9,004 bases of DNA from an uncultured Pseudobdellovibrionaceae bacterium (GTDB lineage: Bacteria > Bdellovibrionota > Bdellovibrionia > Bdellovibrionales > Bdellovibrionaceae). A program made the translations under genes and the position numbers. The stretch covers positions 1 through 9,004 of the forward strand of contig CALCCV010000437.1 in assembly GCA_937900305.1 (NCBI GenBank). Direction: 5' to 3'. Shown here in pieces: positions 1 through 6,086 of this stretch (its first letter is position 1; each line of letters opens with the position of its first letter). The notes under the pieces were generated by a model. That model was not told the origin of the DNA. It did no database searches and worked only from the letters and a program-made list of their open reading frames with translations.

Positions 1-46
1 TACACAGGCGAAGACACTCTTTCCCTACACGACGCTCTTCCGATCT
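1..46 (+). other. Illumina TruSeq P5/read-1 adapter (non-biological)
   Basis: The first 46 bases are library adapter. They hold the tail of the P5 oligo (TACAC), the 8-base index AGGCGAAG, which I recognise as TruSeq i5 index D505, and then the read-1 primer site running from ACACTCTTTCCC to GCTCTTCCGATCT. The same sequence, one base longer, stands in reverse complement at the other end. The genomic insert starts at 47. No gene, promoter or repeat should be read from these bases. Confidence 0.98.
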
Positions 47-116
47 TGATCAATGTATGATCGATATAAATGACTAAGTAAAATGACTACATTTGAAGTC
101 GCGCACTCGCTGCTTT
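47..116. other. AT-rich noncoding tail downstream of trxA
   Basis: These 70 bases lie between the adapter and the trxA stop codon. They are AT-rich and show no coding frame and no hairpin plus T-run on the minus strand that would end trxA. A 9-base direct repeat, AAATGACTA, occurs at 68-76 and 81-89, with its starts 13 bases apart. The insert ends here, so the trxA terminator and the next gene may lie outside. Confidence 0.5.
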
Positions 117-443
117 TTAAACGTGCTGACCCAAAAACTGAAGAATGGCGTCTTTGGGTTGATTTCCCACCAGCTGGCCAACTTCTTTGCCACCTTTAAA
201 CAAAATCATCGCCGGAATTCCACGCACACCATATTGGCCTGGTGTCGCTTGATTTTCATCGACGTTCACTTTCACGATTTTCATTCGGCCCGTCAGCTCT
301 TGTGCCACTTCTTCCAATTTCGGAGCCAAAGCTCGGCAAGGTCCACACCACTCAGCCCAAAAATCGACGAGCACAGGCACGTCACTTTTAAGAACATCAT
401 TGTCGAAGCTTGAATCCGTCGCGGCCTGTGTCAGAGTGCCCAT
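117..443 (-). CDS. trxA: Thioredoxin (TrxA)
   Basis: Cytoplasmic disulfide reductase that keeps protein thiols reduced and donates electrons to enzymes such as ribonucleotide reductase and peroxiredoxins. It is itself recharged by thioredoxin reductase (family knowledge). At 108 residues it is full length for the single-domain family. The active site WCGPC is at residues 32-36. The buried acid is D27, the kink proline is P41, and the cis-proline of the substrate groove is in GIP at 75-77. There is no signal peptide or membrane segment, so it is a cytosolic TrxA rather than a periplasmic thiol protein. The ATG at 441-443 is well supported by an AAAGGAA ribosome site at 450-456, seven to eight bases upstream. 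It has its own promoter (518-546) and a structured leader, described separately. The upstream same-strand gene is the pseudo-receiver protein, 186 bp away, so co-transcription is possible but not needed. Confidence 0.97.
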   Translation of the reverse strand: MGTLTQAATDSSFDNDVLKSDVPVLVDFWAEWCGPCRALAPKLEEVAQELTGRMKIVKVNVDENQATPGQYGVRGIPAMILFKGGKEVGQLVGNQPKDAILQFLGQHV

Positions 444-467
444 TGCAAATTCCTTTCGTCTACGCGT

Positions 468-509
468 CCCTAGAATCCAGCACAGAAGAATCCAGTGCAG
501 AATCTAGGG
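468..509 (-). promoter_or_regulatory. Stem-loop in the predicted trxA 5' leader
   Basis: The arms CCCTAGA (468-474) and TCTAGGG (503-509) are perfect inverted repeats of 7 bp. The pairing continues inward past a mismatch and a small internal loop to GCAC (480-483) against GTGC (495-498), leaving an 11-base loop. With the promoter at 518-546, transcription would begin near 511, so the RNA would start almost directly with this hairpin, about 24 bases before the trxA ATG. That position would suit a 5' stabilising stem or a regulator-binding leader (inference). It is not a terminator, because no T-run follows on the minus strand. The element GAATCCAG also occurs twice inside it, at 473-480 and 488-495. 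Confidence 0.55.
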
Positions 510-517
510 CCAGTCTC

Positions 518-546
518 ATTAGAAGTTCTAGAACAGCTAGAATCAA
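518..546 (-). promoter_or_regulatory. Sigma70-type promoter of trxA
   Basis: On the minus strand, a -35 box TTGATT (541-546) is followed by a 17-bp spacer and a -10 box TCTAAT (518-523), five of six matches to TATAAT. The start of transcription would fall near 511, giving a leader of about 68 bases for trxA. The spacer contains a perfect 10-bp palindrome, GTTCTAGAAC (525-534), lying between the two boxes where a repressor or activator would contact RNA polymerase. The box match is seen directly. Promoter function and operator function are inferred. Confidence 0.6.
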
Positions 547-629
547 AAATCATCTGCCTCTAGAGCTCTCTAGGACATTGAGTCGGACTTGCAAGATGTC
601 AAGGTTTCAAAATGAGACTTTTGGCGAGC

Positions 630-1385
630 TTAAGTGCCAGTTTTTTTTTCGAACATGGCACGAACGAAGGCCTGGCGCTCTTCATCGAGCCCCTGAAGAT
701 CCTTGGTTTTCCAATCTCGAGCCATATCTTTCATACGCGACTTCGCATCTTTGCGTTGAATTCCTGAGTTCGCTTTGATTGGCTCTTTGGAGGCCACTTC
801 GAGGTACTTTTGCACTTTTCGGCGCTCTTGAGTGCGGGCCTCTTCGAGCTCACGGTGAAGAGTTGCCAATGCTGGATCTTTTGGCACTCGACCCTGCCGG
901 CGGTGATTTTCCATATCTCGTGCGAACTCACTAGCGCCTTTGGCCGACGAAGAGGTCACGTGAGTCAAAACCGGCTCGTCATCACTGAACGAGCGATGAA
1001 GCTTCGCTAGCAAAGCTTTTTCGTCGTGATGAAACATCCGGCAAATGTGAAGTAAAATAGTTTCAAAACTCACCGGCGCTTCTAAAAGCTGGTCCACACG
1101 AATTTTCAAGATGTCGTCTGTTCGAATGGTCAAATCTTTAGGTAAAATCAACAAGCTTTTGCCACGCCAGCGCACCAAATCTTTCAGGCGTTTGCCAACG
1201 CCTAGGGAAGAAACCTTTAACCCTCGGCCATAGGCAATCACCAAATCAGGATTCAACGAAATCACCTGATCTGCCGTCGACAATTCGTTCGTGACAGCAA
1301 CCACATCAAAACCAACTTTTTTAAGTCCGTTGTGGGTCTCCATCATTTCTGAAAAGTCATCGTACACCAAAAGGATTTTCTGCAT
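630..1385 (-). CDS. Degenerate CheY-like pseudo-receiver protein with charged C-terminal tail
   Basis: 251 residues, with no named family that I recognise. Residues 2-113 read like a response-regulator receiver: a KILLVYDD start with an acidic pair at D9-D10, NPDLVIAYG where the third strand should be, LLILP near the fourth, and LLEAPVSFETIL at the end. Aligned by eye, the phosphoacceptor Asp is Tyr52, and the Lys normally before the last conserved Pro is Ala103. Phosphorelay by the classical mechanism is therefore unlikely. Residues 114-251 are highly charged and probably helical, rich in E, K and R, with no DNA-binding motif visible. The protein is predicted to be soluble and cytoplasmic. 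The ATG at 1383-1385 is the only start after an in-frame TAA four codons upstream. Its spacing to AAGGAG is too long (about 18 bases), so ribosome binding looks weak. A run of nine A's on the coding strand near the 3' end (641-649) could hide an indel affecting only the last few residues. Confidence 0.75.
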   Translation of the reverse strand: MQKILLVYDDFSEMMETHNGLKKVGFDVVAVTNELSTADQVISLNPDLVIAYGRGLKVSSLGVGKRLKDLVRWRGKSLLILPKDLTIRTDDILKIRVDQLLEAPVSFETILLHICRMFHHDEKALLAKLHRSFSDDEPVLTHVTSSSAKGASEFARDMENHRRQGRVPKDPALATLHRELEEARTQERRKVQKYLEVASKEPIKANSGIQRKDAKSRMKDMARDWKTKDLQGLDEERQAFVRAMFEKKTGT

Positions 1386-1537
1386 TCTCTTATGTTAAAC
1401 CGTCTCCTTGACAAAGCAAGGCCCAGCCTTCGCCACACTTTATCGATCTGGTCGAAAGGGAAGTCTTGTCGACGGCTTCTGGATTTGGGTATACTAGGGA
1501 GTGCATATAAACCTAGATCTTCTATGAGCAGATTCCG
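1386..1537. other. Divergent spacer between the pseudo-receiver gene and lptF
   Basis: 152 bp separate two outward-facing genes, so both promoters should lie here. The plus-strand promoter is clear (1466-1495). For the minus strand, the best I see is TAACAT ending six bases before the pseudo-receiver ATG, behind a poor -35 (TTGCTT). If real, that would make a nearly leaderless mRNA, but the match is weak. An AAGGAG on the minus strand lies about 18 bases before that ATG and serves no visible frame. Confidence 0.5.
1466..1495 (+). promoter_or_regulatory. Predicted promoter of the lptF-tricorn operon
   Basis: A -35 box TTGTCG (1466-1471, four of six) is followed by an 18-bp spacer and a -10 box TATACT (1490-1495, five of six). 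Transcription would start near 1502, giving a leader of about 36 bases before the lptF ATG. A second -10-like TATAAA at 1506-1511 has no good -35 at the right distance. Confidence 0.5.
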
Positions 1538-1541
1538 ATGA
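1524..1541 (+). CDS. Possible five-codon leader ORF overlapping the lptF start
   Basis: An ATG at 1524 opens a tiny frame encoding MSRFR and stopping at TGA 1539-1541. The stop shares ATGA with the lptF start codon, the arrangement used for translational coupling. lptF lacks a convincing Shine-Dalgarno sequence of its own, which would make delivery of ribosomes by the upstream ORF useful. The leader ORF has no clear ribosome site either, and ATGAGCA is simply duplicated at 1524-1530 and 1538-1544, so chance is a fair alternative. Confidence 0.25.
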   Translation: MSRFR

Positions 1542-2623
1542 GCAAAAAAGCGTTCGCCTATATTTTCTTCGAATTGCTCCCCAGCTTTTTTTTGGGAATC
1601 ATCGTTTTCATTTTTATCATCCTTATGTTTCAGGTCCTTCGTCTAACCGATTTTGCTCTGATCCACGGCGCTGATTTAGGCACCCTTGGTAAAGTCGTCA
1701 GTTACACCTGCATTTCACTTTTGCCCGTCTTGCTGCCAATGAGCCTTTTGTTTGCTGTGATCTTTTCTTACAATCGACTGAGCAACGACTCAGAAGTGAT
1801 TGCGCTCAAGGCGAGCGGTGTTTCGATGTGGTCCATCGCATCGCCCGCCGCAATTTTGGGATTACTCATTTGTATTTTATCGGCGCAAACAACTTTTAAA
1901 ATTGCGCCTTGGGGCAATCGGCAAATGGAGGTTTTAATCACCCAACTGGGCAACACCAAAGCCGCCGCAAATATCAAGGCCGGAACTTTTTCTGACAAAT
2001 TTTTTAACATGGTCATATTTGCCAATGAAGTGAACGCCGAAAAAGGAATTCTCAACGGAGTTTTTATTTTCGACGAAACCTCGGACCCACCCGTCACGGT
2101 CATTGCCAATCAAGGCATGTTAATTCCAGATCCTGATATGCCCGGGCACAAGGCACTCCTTCGTCTGATTAACGGTGAAATCCACCGCACGAACAAGTCC
2201 CACACCAAGGTGGCCTTTCAATCTTCAGACATCCGCCTCACTGATCCGATCATCCGAGAAGATCGCGAAAAATCTCCACAGAGTTTAAGTTTTGAAGAGA
2301 TTCGGGCTTTACTCAAAACACCTCTCGAGAAAGAACGTCAAACAACCCTCGAGGTCGAGTTTCACAAACGCATCGCGATTCCCGTTTTGTGTGTGACCTT
2401 TGCGCTCTTGGGCGTCGGATTAGGAGTCAACACCAATCGCCGCACACCCAAGGCGGGAGGAATGATTTTGTGCGTGGGCATTATCATCGCCTACTGGGTC
2501 TCGTACCTGGCCTTTGAAGGCTTAGCACGTAGTGGAAAATTGCCCGTGGGAGCAGCGCTCTGGGCTCCTAACACTCTCTTTTTTCTGGGCGCGCTTTTTT
2601 CTCTGAAAAAAATTTGGAACTGA
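1538..2623 (+). CDS. lptF: LPS export ABC transporter permease, LptF/LptG (YjgP/YjgQ) family
   Basis: Inner-membrane permease that pairs with a second LptF/LptG subunit and the LptB ATPase to lift lipopolysaccharide out of the inner membrane toward LptC and LptA (family knowledge). The 361-residue length is typical. Predicted membrane helices lie near residues 8-34, 52-78, 99-117, 279-297, 308-327 and 338-357. The region between helices 3 and 4 (about 120-260) is the periplasmic beta-jellyroll. The signature NDSEVIALKASGVS (83-96) after helix 2 and EFHKRIAIPV (274-283) leading into helix 4 are hallmark motifs. I assign LptF rather than LptG by resemblance of the DSE region and the C-terminus; this is not certain, and the partner is not in the window. 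The ATG at 1538 is the only in-frame start after a TAG at 1514. No strong ribosome site precedes it, only a weak GAG and the overlapping mini-ORF. The tricorn gene follows after 12 bp. Confidence 0.93.
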   Translation: MSKKAFAYIFFELLPSFFLGIIVFIFIILMFQVLRLTDFALIHGADLGTLGKVVSYTCISLLPVLLPMSLLFAVIFSYNRLSNDSEVIALKASGVSMWSIASPAAILGLLICILSAQTTFKIAPWGNRQMEVLITQLGNTKAAANIKAGTFSDKFFNMVIFANEVNAEKGILNGVFIFDETSDPPVTVIANQGMLIPDPDMPGHKALLRLINGEIHRTNKSHTKVAFQSSDIRLTDPIIREDREKSPQSLSFEEIRALLKTPLEKERQTTLEVEFHKRIAIPVLCVTFALLGVGLGVNTNRRTPKAGGMILCVGIIIAYWVSYLAFEGLARSGKLPVGAALWAPNTLFFLGALFSLKKIWN

Positions 2624-2624
2624 C

Positions 2625-2630
2625 AAGGAG
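2625..2630 (+). promoter_or_regulatory. Strong ribosome-binding site of the tricorn gene
   Basis: AAGGAG lies directly after the lptF stop codon and five bases before the ATG at 2636. It fixes the tricorn start and suggests that this second gene of the operon may be translated more efficiently than lptF. Confidence 0.85.
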
Positions 2631-2635
2631 AGCCC

Positions 2636-5600
2636 ATGTCCCAAGGATACTTCACGCATCCGACCGTTTTTCAAAATCAAATTTATTTTGTAAGTGAAGA
2701 AGACCTTTGGATCACACCACTTTCAGGTGGTGTGGCGCGGAGATTGACTGCAGGCCAAGGTGCCGTTTCTCACCCGATTGTATCCCGAGATGGCCAATGG
2801 CTGGCCTTTGCCAGCGAAGAAGAAGGTCACCGCGAAATTTTCATTCTTCCAGCGTTGGGCGGAGAAACCCGGCGACTGACTTATCTGGGAGGGCAAGCGA
2901 CACCTGTTTGCTGGACCCAGGATGGTCGCGTGATCTTTCATTCAAACTTTCAAACTCCGCACCGAGAACCTCACCTCTTTGTGCAAGGGCTCGCCGACAG
3001 TTTGCCCACCCCTCTTCGCATCGGCCCGGCGGTTTCAATGGATCTCAATGCGGCCGGCGAAGTGATCTTAGAACGAAATGCCAATCCCGGAGATCCGGCA
3101 AGGTGGAAGCGCTATCGCGGCGGGCGAGCCGGAAAAGTCTGGATCGGCGAAAGCTTCGATTCGGAATTTCACCAAATTTTAAAACTAGAAGGCAATCTCT
3201 CTCGGCCGATGTGGGTCAAAGATCGAATCTATTTTTTGTCTGATCACAAGGGAGTTGGCAATCTGTACTCCAGTGACCGAGCCGGAGAAGATCTCGTTCG
3301 CCACACCCATCATCGAGACTTTTATGCGCGAAATGCACGAACCGATGGCCACTCGATCGTCTATCACGCTGGCGCCGAAATATTTTTACATGATATCGAC
3401 TCCCAGTCGTCCAGCAAAGTCGACATTTCGTATTACAGCCAGCGCACTCAAAAACAACGTAAGTATGTTTCGCCTTGGAACAATCTCGAACGCCTCACAC
3501 TCCACCCTAAAGACTGTCAAATCTCTGTTACGTCTCGCGGACAGATCTTCTCAATGGGGGCCTGGCAAGGTCCCGTCACTCGATACGGCAGCGACCTCAA
3601 CACCCGCTACCGAAATCTCACGTGGTTGCCGCCATCGGGTGAACAGCTCATCGCCATAAATGATGCCAAAGGTGAAGATAGCTTATCTACTTACAATGTC
3701 GGACAACCAGAGCCCATCGAGCACTTCGAAAATAAACTATTCGGTCGCATCATCAGCATTTACCCATCCCCTGATGGCAGAAAGCTCGCGCTCAGCAACC
3801 ATCGCCATGAACTTTTGCTTCTCGATCTAAAATCGAAAGAGTGCCTGTTGGTGGACCAAAGGATTTACAAAGATCTTCCAGTTTCACCCTGGTCTCCCGA
3901 CGGTCGATACATCGCCTACGCCCATGGATTTTATGATCGCTCACCTCAGCTCAAAATTTATTCGGTGGCCGAAGATCAAAGCCGCGTGATCACCAAAAAA
4001 TTCCTCGAAGACTCGAGTCCCGTGTTTGATCCCTGCGGCGATCATTTGTACTTTGTCTCAAAGCGTGTTTTAGATCCCGTCTATGACAGCGTGCAGTTCG
4101 AGCTGTCCTTTCCAACCAGCGCGCTCCCGTGTTTGATCACCCTTCGGAAAGATTTGCCAAATCCCTTCTTGTCACCCAGGGCAGACACCAAAACGCGAGA
4201 TCACAATAGCGAACCTCAGCCGATCGATTTCGAAGGAATAGAAAATCGCATTCTGGCCTTTCCCGTGAAGGCCGGCAACTACTCGCAAATTCGTGTCGCC
4301 GGTCAAAAGGTTTTTTGGTTAAAAACTCCGGTCACGGGTGCGCTAACTACGACCGATTGGCGCACGAACCAAGTGACTGCCAACAGCAGTTTAGAAATTT
4401 TTGATTGGGGCAACCACCGGGCTGAAACCTTGGCGAAATCCCTTCACTCCTATTCTGTTAGCCTGGACGGAAAAACATTGGCCCTACGAACAGCCAAAAC
4501 GTTTCGCCTCAAACCGATCGGCGAAAAATCCGTTGAACGAGAAGGTGAGCGCGGCGAGCGCTCGCCGGGCCCCCATGACTTTCACAGCAAAGCGGGTTGG
4601 GTCGATCTCTATCGTCTGAAAATTTTAGTGGAGCCGGCGCAAGAGTGGCGCCAGATGTTCAAAGAATTATGGCGATTGCAACGCGATCAGTTTTGGGTCG
4701 AAGACATGTCGAAAGTGGATTGGCCTTCCATTTTTGCAATCTACAATCCTCTTGTTGAAAAAGTGAATTGCCGTCGAGAATTCAGCGATCTCGTTTGGGA
4801 AATGCAGGGTGAGCTCGGAACGTCCCACGCCTATGACATCGGCGGTGACTATCGTGAGCAGCCGAAGTACCACATCGGCAAGCTGGCAGCAGAGTTTGCT
4901 TTTGATCCCGTGCGCCGTGGCTACCGAATTCAGCGCTTGCTGCAGGCCGATGCCTGGAACGCGCGGGAGTGCAATCCCCTCCAATCCCCCGGCCTCAATT
5001 TGAAAGTCGGCGACGTTCTCACTGCCATCAACGGCACGCAACTCACACCCAGTTTCTCGCCCTATGTCGCCCTCATGAATCTCACCGACTCTGAAGTGTC
5101 TTTGAGTTTTCTCCGCCAAGGCGAGAGCGAAATCAAATCAGCCATTGTGAAAACACTGACCGACGAACTCCCGGTTGCGTATCGCGACTGGGTCGAAAAC
5201 AATCGAGCTCTCGTCACTCACCGCACCGAAGGGCGCGTTGGCTACATTCACATTCCTGATATGTCAGCTCGGGGATTTGCAGAATTTCACCGGGCCTACT
5301 TGCAAGAGTTCGACAAGCCCGGTCTCATCATCGACATTCGCTACAACGGTGGTGGCCATGTTTCTCAACTACTTCTCGAAAAGCTCGCGCGCGAGCGACA
5401 TGGCTTCACCAAGTCCCGCTGGTCCGGAGTTTCGCCAAATCCCCGCCACTCTCCTTCGGGCCCTATGGTGGCCCTCACCGACGAGCACGCGGGCTCCGAC
5501 GGCGATATTTTTTCACACACGTTCAAGATGAAACAATTGGGCCCACTGATCGGCACTCGCACCTGGGGCGGAGTCATCGGCATCGCTCCTCGCTACCGAT

Positions 5601-5866
5601 TGATCGACGGAAGCCTCACCACTCAGCCCGAATTTTCGCATTGGTTTTCGGATGTCGGCTGGAGCGTCGAAAACTACGGCACCGATCCCACCATCATCAT
5701 TGAGTTCCCACCGCACGCCTATCGGCGTGGTGAAGACCCGCAACTCGATCGCGGCCTTACAGAAATTTTAAAAATTCTCGAATCAGTGAATTCACCGCTA
5801 CCCAACTTCAAAGATTTTCCAGACCTTCGCGCACGAGAAGAGGAGCCCGAAGAAAGAGGCCCGTGA
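2636..5866 (+). CDS. Tricorn protease homologue (peptidase family S41)
   Basis: Large cytoplasmic serine peptidase that cleaves oligopeptides left by the proteasome or ATP-dependent proteases; the archaeal enzyme is a hexamer (family knowledge). The 1076-residue length matches the family. Residues 1 to about 300 form the first beta-propeller, with repeated PLSGGVARRLT (28-38) and LPALGGETRRLT (71-82). A second propeller runs to about 650, with SPDGR at 378-382 and 420-424. A helical domain follows (about 669-748), then PDZ (about 775-840, with GDVLTAING at 792-800), then the catalytic core. The full catalytic set is visible: S730-H731 in GTSHAY, the glycine-rich oxyanion loop RYNGGG (902-907), the nucleophile S954 in HAGSDGD and E1012 in VENYGTDP. 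These match the archaeal Ser745, His746, Gly918, Ser965 and Glu1023 with near-constant offset. There is no signal peptide. The linker before the helical domain (ERGERSPGP) carries a 16-bp DNA palindrome. The acidic tail EEEPEERGP is unremarkable. The start is fixed by AAGGAG. Confidence 0.96.
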   Translation: MSQGYFTHPTVFQNQIYFVSEEDLWITPLSGGVARRLTAGQGAVSHPIVSRDGQWLAFASEEEGHREIFILPALGGETRRLTYLGGQATPVCWTQDGRVIFHSNFQTPHREPHLFVQGLADSLPTPLRIGPAVSMDLNAAGEVILERNANPGDPARWKRYRGGRAGKVWIGESFDSEFHQILKLEGNLSRPMWVKDRIYFLSDHKGVGNLYSSDRAGEDLVRHTHHRDFYARNARTDGHSIVYHAGAEIFLHDIDSQSSSKVDISYYSQRTQKQRKYVSPWNNLERLTLHPKDCQISVTSRGQIFSMGAWQGPVTRYGSDLNTRYRNLTWLPPSGEQLIAINDAKGEDSLSTYNVGQPEPIEHFENKLFGRIISIYPSPDGRKLALSNHRHELLLLDLKSKECLLVDQRIYKDLPVSPWSPDGRYIAYAHGFYDRSPQLKIYSVAEDQSRVITKKFLEDSSPVFDPCGDHLYFVSKRVLDPVYDSVQFELSFPTSALPCLITLRKDLPNPFLSPRADTKTRDHNSEPQPIDFEGIENRILAFPVKAGNYSQIRVAGQKVFWLKTPVTGALTTTDWRTNQVTANSSLEIFDWGNHRAETLAKSLHSYSVSLDGKTLALRTAKTFRLKPIGEKSVEREGERGERSPGPHDFHSKAGWVDLYRLKILVEPAQEWRQMFKELWRLQRDQFWVEDMSKVDWPSIFAIYNPLVEKVNCRREFSDLVWEMQGELGTSHAYDIGGDYREQPKYHIGKLAAEFAFDPVRRGYRIQRLLQADAWNARECNPLQSPGLNLKVGDVLTAINGTQLTPSFSPYVALMNLTDSEVSLSFLRQGESEIKSAIVKTLTDELPVAYRDWVENNRALVTHRTEGRVGYIHIPDMSARGFAEFHRAYLQEFDKPGLIIDIRYNGGGHVSQLLLEKLARERHGFTKSRWSGVSPNPRHSPSGPMVALTDEHAGSDGDIFSHTFKMKQLGPLIGTRTWGGVIGIAPRYRLIDGSLTTQPEFSHWFSDVGWSVENYGTDPTIIIEFPPHAYRRGEDPQLDRGLTEILKILESVNSPLPNFKDFPDLRAREEEPEERGP

Positions 5867-5872
5867 ATGGGC

Positions 5873-5957
5873 GGTGGGGCGTGAGGTTCGATCTCGAAAA
5901 TGAGCGATGCAGTAGCTTCCTTACCACCACGGTCATCCCTGACCACATCGCCCCTCC
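5873..5957 (+). other. Possible three-way folded element just after the tricorn stop
   Basis: GGTGGGGCG (5873-5881) can pair with CGCCCCTCC (5949-5957) over eight of nine positions. Between them lie two small hairpins: TTCG/CGAA (5887-5898) and GGTCA/TGACC with a four-base loop (5931-5944). Together they would make a closed three-way junction starting seven bases after the tricorn stop. No T-run follows, so it is not a classical intrinsic terminator on the plus strand. It could protect the 3' end of the mRNA or be chance pairing in a GC-rich stretch. Confidence 0.3.
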
Positions 5958-6012
5958 CTACTTCTGATGGTAATGGAGAGATTCAAGAAAGTTCAAAGAC
6001 TTTTTAAGAGAA

Positions 6013-6029
6013 TTTCAGTTTAACTGAAA
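6013..6029. terminator. Palindrome in the convergent spacer, weak terminator candidate
   Basis: TTTCAGTT (6013-6020) and AACTGAAA (6022-6029) are perfect inverted repeats around one base. A run of T's lies upstream (6001-6005) and a run of A's follows (6030-6034), so the arms could be extended as a larger imperfect hairpin. It sits between the convergent tricorn and dprA genes, where termination from both sides is expected. It is AT-rich and lacks a proper U-tract after the stem on either strand, so terminator function is a guess. I see no better candidate in 5867-6086. Confidence 0.3.
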
Positions 6030-6086
6030 AAAAAGAAAAATGGGATTGCGTGTAACTAGGGGTAGATCTTCAGCTGCATCAAAAAC

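Noticed and set aside
68..89. Short tandem AAATGACTA repeats as a CRISPR or attachment site
   Set aside because: There are only two 9-base copies four bases apart, with no array, no cas or integrase gene, and AT-rich surroundings. Chance is sufficient.
93..413. 106-codon plus-strand open frame opposite thioredoxin
   Set aside because: It is fully antisense to trxA, whose WCGPC active site and ribosome site are clear.
597..602. Consensus -35 box TTGACA on the minus strand before trxA
   Set aside because: No acceptable -10 box lies 16-18 bp downstream (AATGTC or similar), whereas TTGATT-17-TCTAAT further down fits well.
630..1385. Functional two-component response regulator
   Set aside because: The phosphoacceptor Asp and switch Lys are missing by eye alignment and no DNA-binding output domain is visible.
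2707..3243. 178-codon plus-strand open frame in another frame of the tricorn gene
   Set aside because: The composition (many S and R) is typical of an off-frame reading, and the real frame carries propeller repeats here.
4667..5119. 150-codon minus-strand open frame inside the tricorn gene
   Set aside because: It lies opposite the catalytic and PDZ regions of tricorn, whose motifs are clear on the plus strand. Its own translation has no known motif.
2636..5866. TolB or dipeptidyl-peptidase (S9) identity based on the propeller repeats
   Set aside because: The C-terminal half has a PDZ domain and S41-type GTSHAY, NGGG, GSDGD and ENYG motifs, which define tricorn. No S9 alpha/beta-hydrolase domain is present.
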